Source: Spirochaetaceae bacterium (lineage in GTDB: Bacteria > Spirochaetota > Spirochaetia > SZUA-6 > DRHE01). Taken from it: DNA of 64,000 nt. Of this stretch, positions 61,241-64,000 are shown piece after piece. Every line of letters begins with the position of its first letter. The first letter of the stretch is position 1. The stretch spans positions 4,266,549 to 4,330,548 of the forward strand of contig CP070696.1 in the NCBI GenBank assembly GCA_020353535.1. Direction: 5' to 3'. Position numbers and translations under genes: made by a program. Below the pieces are notes generated by a model. That model made no database searches, was not told the DNA's origin, and saw nothing but the letters and a program-made list of their open reading frames with translations.

Positions 61241-62181
61241 TGGTTGTTTTTGCTGCAAACAAAGCTCTTCGCTATTTCAAGGCTTTGAGTGATGAAACCC
61301 GCCTGCGTCTTCTGAACATTCTCTGTTTCCAGGAGTTCAACGTACAGGAGCTGATGGGTATCCTCGACATGGGGCAGTCCCGGATTTCCCGGCATCTCAA
61401 GCTTCTTTTGGAGGGAGGTCTGATCGAGTCCAGGCGGGATGGTCTGTGGGCTTTCTACCGGGCCGTGGACCAGGATCCGGGCCGTCGCTTCTCCGATTCA
61501 ATTCGCTACCTGTTCGACGAAGAACCGATCTACAGAGAGGATCTGACAAAAGCTTCGGCGGTATTGAAAACTGACAAGTTGCAGTCGCGGCGTTTTTTCG
61601 ACACCGTGGCATCCAACTGGGAAATCATGAAACGCAGCATCATCGGAGAACTGGATCTGGTTGGAGAGATCCGCAAGCGCATTCCCCCTGCAGAGACAGC
61701 GACGGACCTGGGTTGCGGGAGCGGTGCGCTATTGGAGCAGATCGCAGAGACCGTGAATACCGTGATCGGGGTGGACAGCTCCCGGAAGATGCTTGCAGAG
61801 GCGGCCAAACGCCTCGACCACAGCGGGAGAGAGATCGATCTGCGCATCGGTGAGCTGGAACACCTTCCTCTGCGGGACGAAGAAACGGAGATAGCGATTA
61901 TCAATCTGGTTCTCCACCATCTGCGCAATCCCCGGGAGGGTTTGCTGGAAGCCCGCCGTATCCTGAGTCACGGCGGTACACTGATCATCGCCGATTTGTG
62001 CAAACACGAGCAGGAGGTTATGCGCAGCCGTTTCGGGGATCACTGGCTCGGTTTTTCGAGGGAGGAAATCGAATCCTGGCTCGAGGAGGCGGGATTCGAT
62101 ATCCAGGAGCGCAAGCAGTACCCGGTGCGTAGGGGACTTGAGGTATTTCTGTATCGCGGCAGCAAACGGGAGCAAACCTAG
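61240..62181 (+). CDS. ArsR-family regulator fused to a SAM-dependent methyltransferase
   Basis: The ATG at 61240 gives 313 residues. Residues 5-85 form an ArsR winged helix (ALRYFKALSDETRLRLLNIL, MGQSRISRHLKLL). After a linker, a class I methyltransferase domain has motif I ATDLGCGSGALLEQI near residue 150 and DLCKHEQ toward the end. No metal-binding cysteine pair of classic ArsR sensors is seen, so the SAM/SAH-binding domain is the probable ligand sensor. It is followed by sahH after 76 bp and divergent from a homocysteine methyltransferase. This points to control of the activated methyl cycle by SAM or SAH. Confidence 0.9.
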   Translation: MVVFAANKALRYFKALSDETRLRLLNILCFQEFNVQELMGILDMGQSRISRHLKLLLEGGLIESRRDGLWAFYRAVDQDPGRRFSDSIRYLFDEEPIYREDLTKASAVLKTDKLQSRRFFDTVASNWEIMKRSIIGELDLVGEIRKRIPPAETATDLGCGSGALLEQIAETVNTVIGVDSSRKMLAEAAKRLDHSGREIDLRIGELEHLPLRDEETEIAIINLVLHHLRNPREGLLEARRILSHGGTLIIADLCKHEQEVMRSRFGDHWLGFSREEIESWLEEAGFDIQERKQYPVRRGLEVFLYRGSKREQT

Positions 62182-62257
62182 AGAGTCCGCGATCGGCTCG
62201 ACGCGAGTCAAGGTTACAACAGCATGACATTAGCAATATAAAGGAAGGAACAAACGA

Positions 62258-63682
62258 ATGAGCACATTGGAACTTGACCTGAAACTGACCCACAAGGTTG
62301 CCGATCCGGCTTTGGCCGAATGGGGTCGCAAGGAAATCGATCTGGCGGAGAAAGAAATGCCGGGTCTAATGGCGGTGCGGGAGAAGTACGGCAGCGAAAA
62401 ACCGCTTGAGGGCCTGAAGGTCACAGGCAGCCTGCACATGACCATCCAGACCGCCGTTCTTATCGAAACCCTGCAAAGCCTGGGAGCGGATGTGCGTTGG
62501 GCATCCTGCAACATCTTTTCCACCCAGGATCACGCCGCGGCAGCCGTGGCAGCAGCCGGCTCCGCCGCCGTATTCGCCTGGAAGGGGGAAAGCCTACAGG
62601 AGTACTGGTGGTGTACTGAACAAGCTCTGACCTGGCCCGACGGATCAGGACCCGATCTGATCGTAGATGACGGCGGGGACGCCACCCTGTTCGTCCATCA
62701 GGGAGTCAGGGTAGAGGAGGATCCCTCACTGCCGGAGAAGGGGGGCTACGACCCGGAGATGGCCATCATAATGGCCCGCCTCAAACTCAGTCTGGCCCGC
62801 GATCCCAAACACTGGCAGGGCGTAGCGAAGCGGGTTCGCGGGGTCTCGGAGGAAACCACCACCGGAGTCCACCGGCTGTATCAGATGATGGAACGGGGCG
62901 AACTGTTGTTCCCGGCCATCAATGTCAACGATTCGGTGACCAAATCGAAGTTCGACAACCTGTACGGCTGCCGGGAATCCCTGGCCGATGGGATCAAGAG
63001 GGCAACGGATATCATGGTGGCGGGAAAAAAGGTTGTGGTCTGTGGCTACGGCGACGTGGGCAAGGGCTGCGCACAGTCCATGAGGGGTTTCGGGGCACAG
63101 GTGTTCATAACCGAGGTGGATCCGATCTGCGCCCTCCAGGCGGCCATGGAGGGTTTTCCCGTGTCTACCATGGAGGAGCTGGCCGCGATCGGAGATATCT
63201 TCATTACGGCCACCGGCTGCTGCAATGTAATTCGGGCGGAGCACATGGAACAGATGAAAGATGGGGCAATCGTCTGCAACATCGGGCATTTCGACTGCGA
63301 GATTGAAATGCGTTACCTAACCAACACCCCGGAATGTGAGGTTCAAAACATAAAACCCCAGGTGGATCGCTGGACCCTCCGCTCCGGACGCTCCATACTG
63401 ATCCTGGCCGAAGGACGCCTGGTGAATCTGGGCTGTGCCACCGGTCATCCCAGCTTTGTCATGAGCGCCAGCTTCACCAACCAGATCCTGGCTCAACTGG
63501 AGCTGTCCCGGAAGAAATTGGAGAAAAAGGTCTACACTTTGCCGAAGCGCCTGGATGAGGAGGTTGCCCGCCTGCACCTTCCACATCTGGGGGTGAAACT
63601 CACAGGTTTGAGGCCTACTCAGGCCGAGTACCTCGGTATCCCGAAGGAAGGACCGTTCAAGCCCGAGCACTATCGCTACTAG
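62258..63682 (+). CDS. ahcY: Adenosylhomocysteinase (S-adenosylhomocysteine hydrolase)
   Basis: At 474 residues this is a complete SAH hydrolase of the long type with the additional central segment. Diagnostic parts are WASCNIFSTQDHAAAA, NVNDSVTKSKFDN, the NAD-binding GYGDVGKGCA near residue 263, and a C-terminal PEHYRY that contributes to the neighbouring subunit's cofactor site. It splits SAH to adenosine and homocysteine, the substrate of the methyltransferase across the palindrome. AAGGAAGG lies before the ATG. It is probably co-transcribed with the ArsR-type regulator. Confidence 0.97.
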   Translation: MSTLELDLKLTHKVADPALAEWGRKEIDLAEKEMPGLMAVREKYGSEKPLEGLKVTGSLHMTIQTAVLIETLQSLGADVRWASCNIFSTQDHAAAAVAAAGSAAVFAWKGESLQEYWWCTEQALTWPDGSGPDLIVDDGGDATLFVHQGVRVEEDPSLPEKGGYDPEMAIIMARLKLSLARDPKHWQGVAKRVRGVSEETTTGVHRLYQMMERGELLFPAINVNDSVTKSKFDNLYGCRESLADGIKRATDIMVAGKKVVVCGYGDVGKGCAQSMRGFGAQVFITEVDPICALQAAMEGFPVSTMEELAAIGDIFITATGCCNVIRAEHMEQMKDGAIVCNIGHFDCEIEMRYLTNTPECEVQNIKPQVDRWTLRSGRSILILAEGRLVNLGCATGHPSFVMSASFTNQILAQLELSRKKLEKKVYTLPKRLDEEVARLHLPHLGVKLTGLRPTQAEYLGIPKEGPFKPEHYRY

Positions 63683-63690
63683 AGGCCTTA

Positions 63691-63760
63691 GCGCTTTCCG
63701 GGATTGCAGCCCGGCACTTCCTGGGTTTGCAGCCCGCTGCTTTCCGGCGGTCGCTACCCG
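63691..63760. repeat. 23-bp tandem repeat, about three copies
   Basis: GCGCTTTCCGGGATTGCAGCCCG (63691) is repeated with four differences at 63714-63736, and a more diverged copy lies at 63737-63760. The array sits between sahH and the last gene. It has no spacers, so it is not a CRISPR array. Confidence 0.75.
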
Positions 63761-63788
63761 CGAGGCGATACCAGAACCTGCCCGGAAC

Positions 63789-63817
63789 TTGACAACCCGG
63801 CGATTCCCCCGTATTTT
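63789..63817 (+). promoter_or_regulatory. Promoter of the ketopantoate-reductase-like gene
   Basis: TTGACA (63789-63794) and TATTTT (63812-63817) are 17 bp apart. The predicted start leaves a leader of about 17 nt without a clear ribosome-binding site. Confidence 0.6.
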
Positions 63818-63840
63818 GGTGGCGGCTCCGAAATCTTGGT

Positions 63841-64000
63841 ATGCACGTTGCGATTTTAGGCTGCGGCAGTCTGGGCGGCGTGATGGCCGCCCGGCTGGCC
63901 GAACAGCCGGACTTCGATCTTACCGTCATCGATCGCGATCCCCGAATCGTTGAAGCGATAGGGAGGAACGGATTGATCCTCCGCCAGGGGAAAAGGGCGC
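63841..64000 (+). CDS. Ketopantoate reductase (ApbA/PanE)-family protein, 5' part
   Basis: The first 53 codons run off the right edge. They encode a Rossmann NADP-binding start (MHVAILGCGSLGGVMAARL) followed by LTVIDRDPRIVEAIGRNGLIL. This matches the N-terminus of the ApbA/PanE family, which reduces 2-dehydropantoate to pantoate. More distant 2-hydroxyacid or opine-type dehydrogenases begin similarly, so the call depends on the missing part. Confidence 0.75.
   Translation, partial: MHVAILGCGSLGGVMAARLAEQPDFDLTVIDRDPRIVEAIGRNGLILRQGKRA

Noticed and set aside
62182..62257. Possible SAH or SAM riboswitch before sahH
   Set aside because: The gap is only 76 bp and shows no conserved riboswitch core or terminator-like hairpin; control by the ArsR-type palindrome explains the locus.

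Overview
The window reads as one stretch of a bacterial chromosome, most likely from a free-living spirochaete of the Spirochaetaceae type. The evidence is the two solute-binding proteins whose signal peptides end in the FAGG motif common in Treponema/Spirochaeta, the many short lipoproteins with relaxed lipoboxes, and the LysM - TPR - rsmG - mnmG - mnmE neighbourhood. This placement is an inference. No rRNA, tRNA, CRISPR array, prophage or intact insertion sequence was seen. GTG and TTG starts backed by good ribosome-binding sites are frequent, and several genes appear to have leaderless or very short-leader transcripts.

Layout. 1-8.3 kb: a signalling and transport unit, with a periplasmic binding protein, a membrane histidine kinase, an NtrC-class regulator, then a sugar ABC transporter (binding protein and two permeases, no ATPase) behind a near-perfect sigma-54 promoter with two upstream repeat sites. 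8.4-9.4 kb: a VapBC-type toxin-antitoxin pair and a probable gene fragment. 9.4-24.6 kb: housekeeping genes, including a DOMON/cytochrome b561-like protein, FtsK, UppP, a lytic transglycosylase, a DnaK-substrate-domain/LysM fusion, a TPR-Mrr-like protein, RsmG, MnmG, MnmE, a coiled-coil protein, GdpD and a phosphohistidine phosphatase.

24.8-43.8 kb is the accessory region of greatest interest. It holds four different argininosuccinate-lyase-superfamily proteins, a complete Opp/Dpp-type ABC transporter, a UroD-like protein, a two-subunit class I fumarase (or tartrate dehydratase), an aldo/keto reductase, a YeiH-type membrane protein, a LacI regulator with an operator at its own promoter, and a PocR-AraC regulator. 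The coherent reading is import of one or more N-substituted aspartate (aminopolycarboxylate or succinyl-amine) compounds, lyase cleavage to fumarate plus an amine, and hydration of fumarate to malate. The substrate is unknown.

43.9-51.9 kb: a membrane-attached MsrB and an envelope cluster (VWA-CsgG/FlgO-like protein, LPP20-like lipoprotein, two further lipoproteins, and a protein with a C-terminal barrel-like part). 52-57.1 kb: a reductive pyrimidine catabolism unit (dihydropyrimidinase, PreA, PreT) behind an EamA transporter. 57.3-60.2 kb: a large lipoprotein and a DUF2089/SHOCT-like gene pair. 60.2-63.7 kb: an activated-methyl-cycle locus with a homocysteine methyltransferase, an ArsR-methyltransferase fusion and SahH, organised around a perfect 30-bp palindrome. 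A ketopantoate-reductase-like gene runs off the right end.
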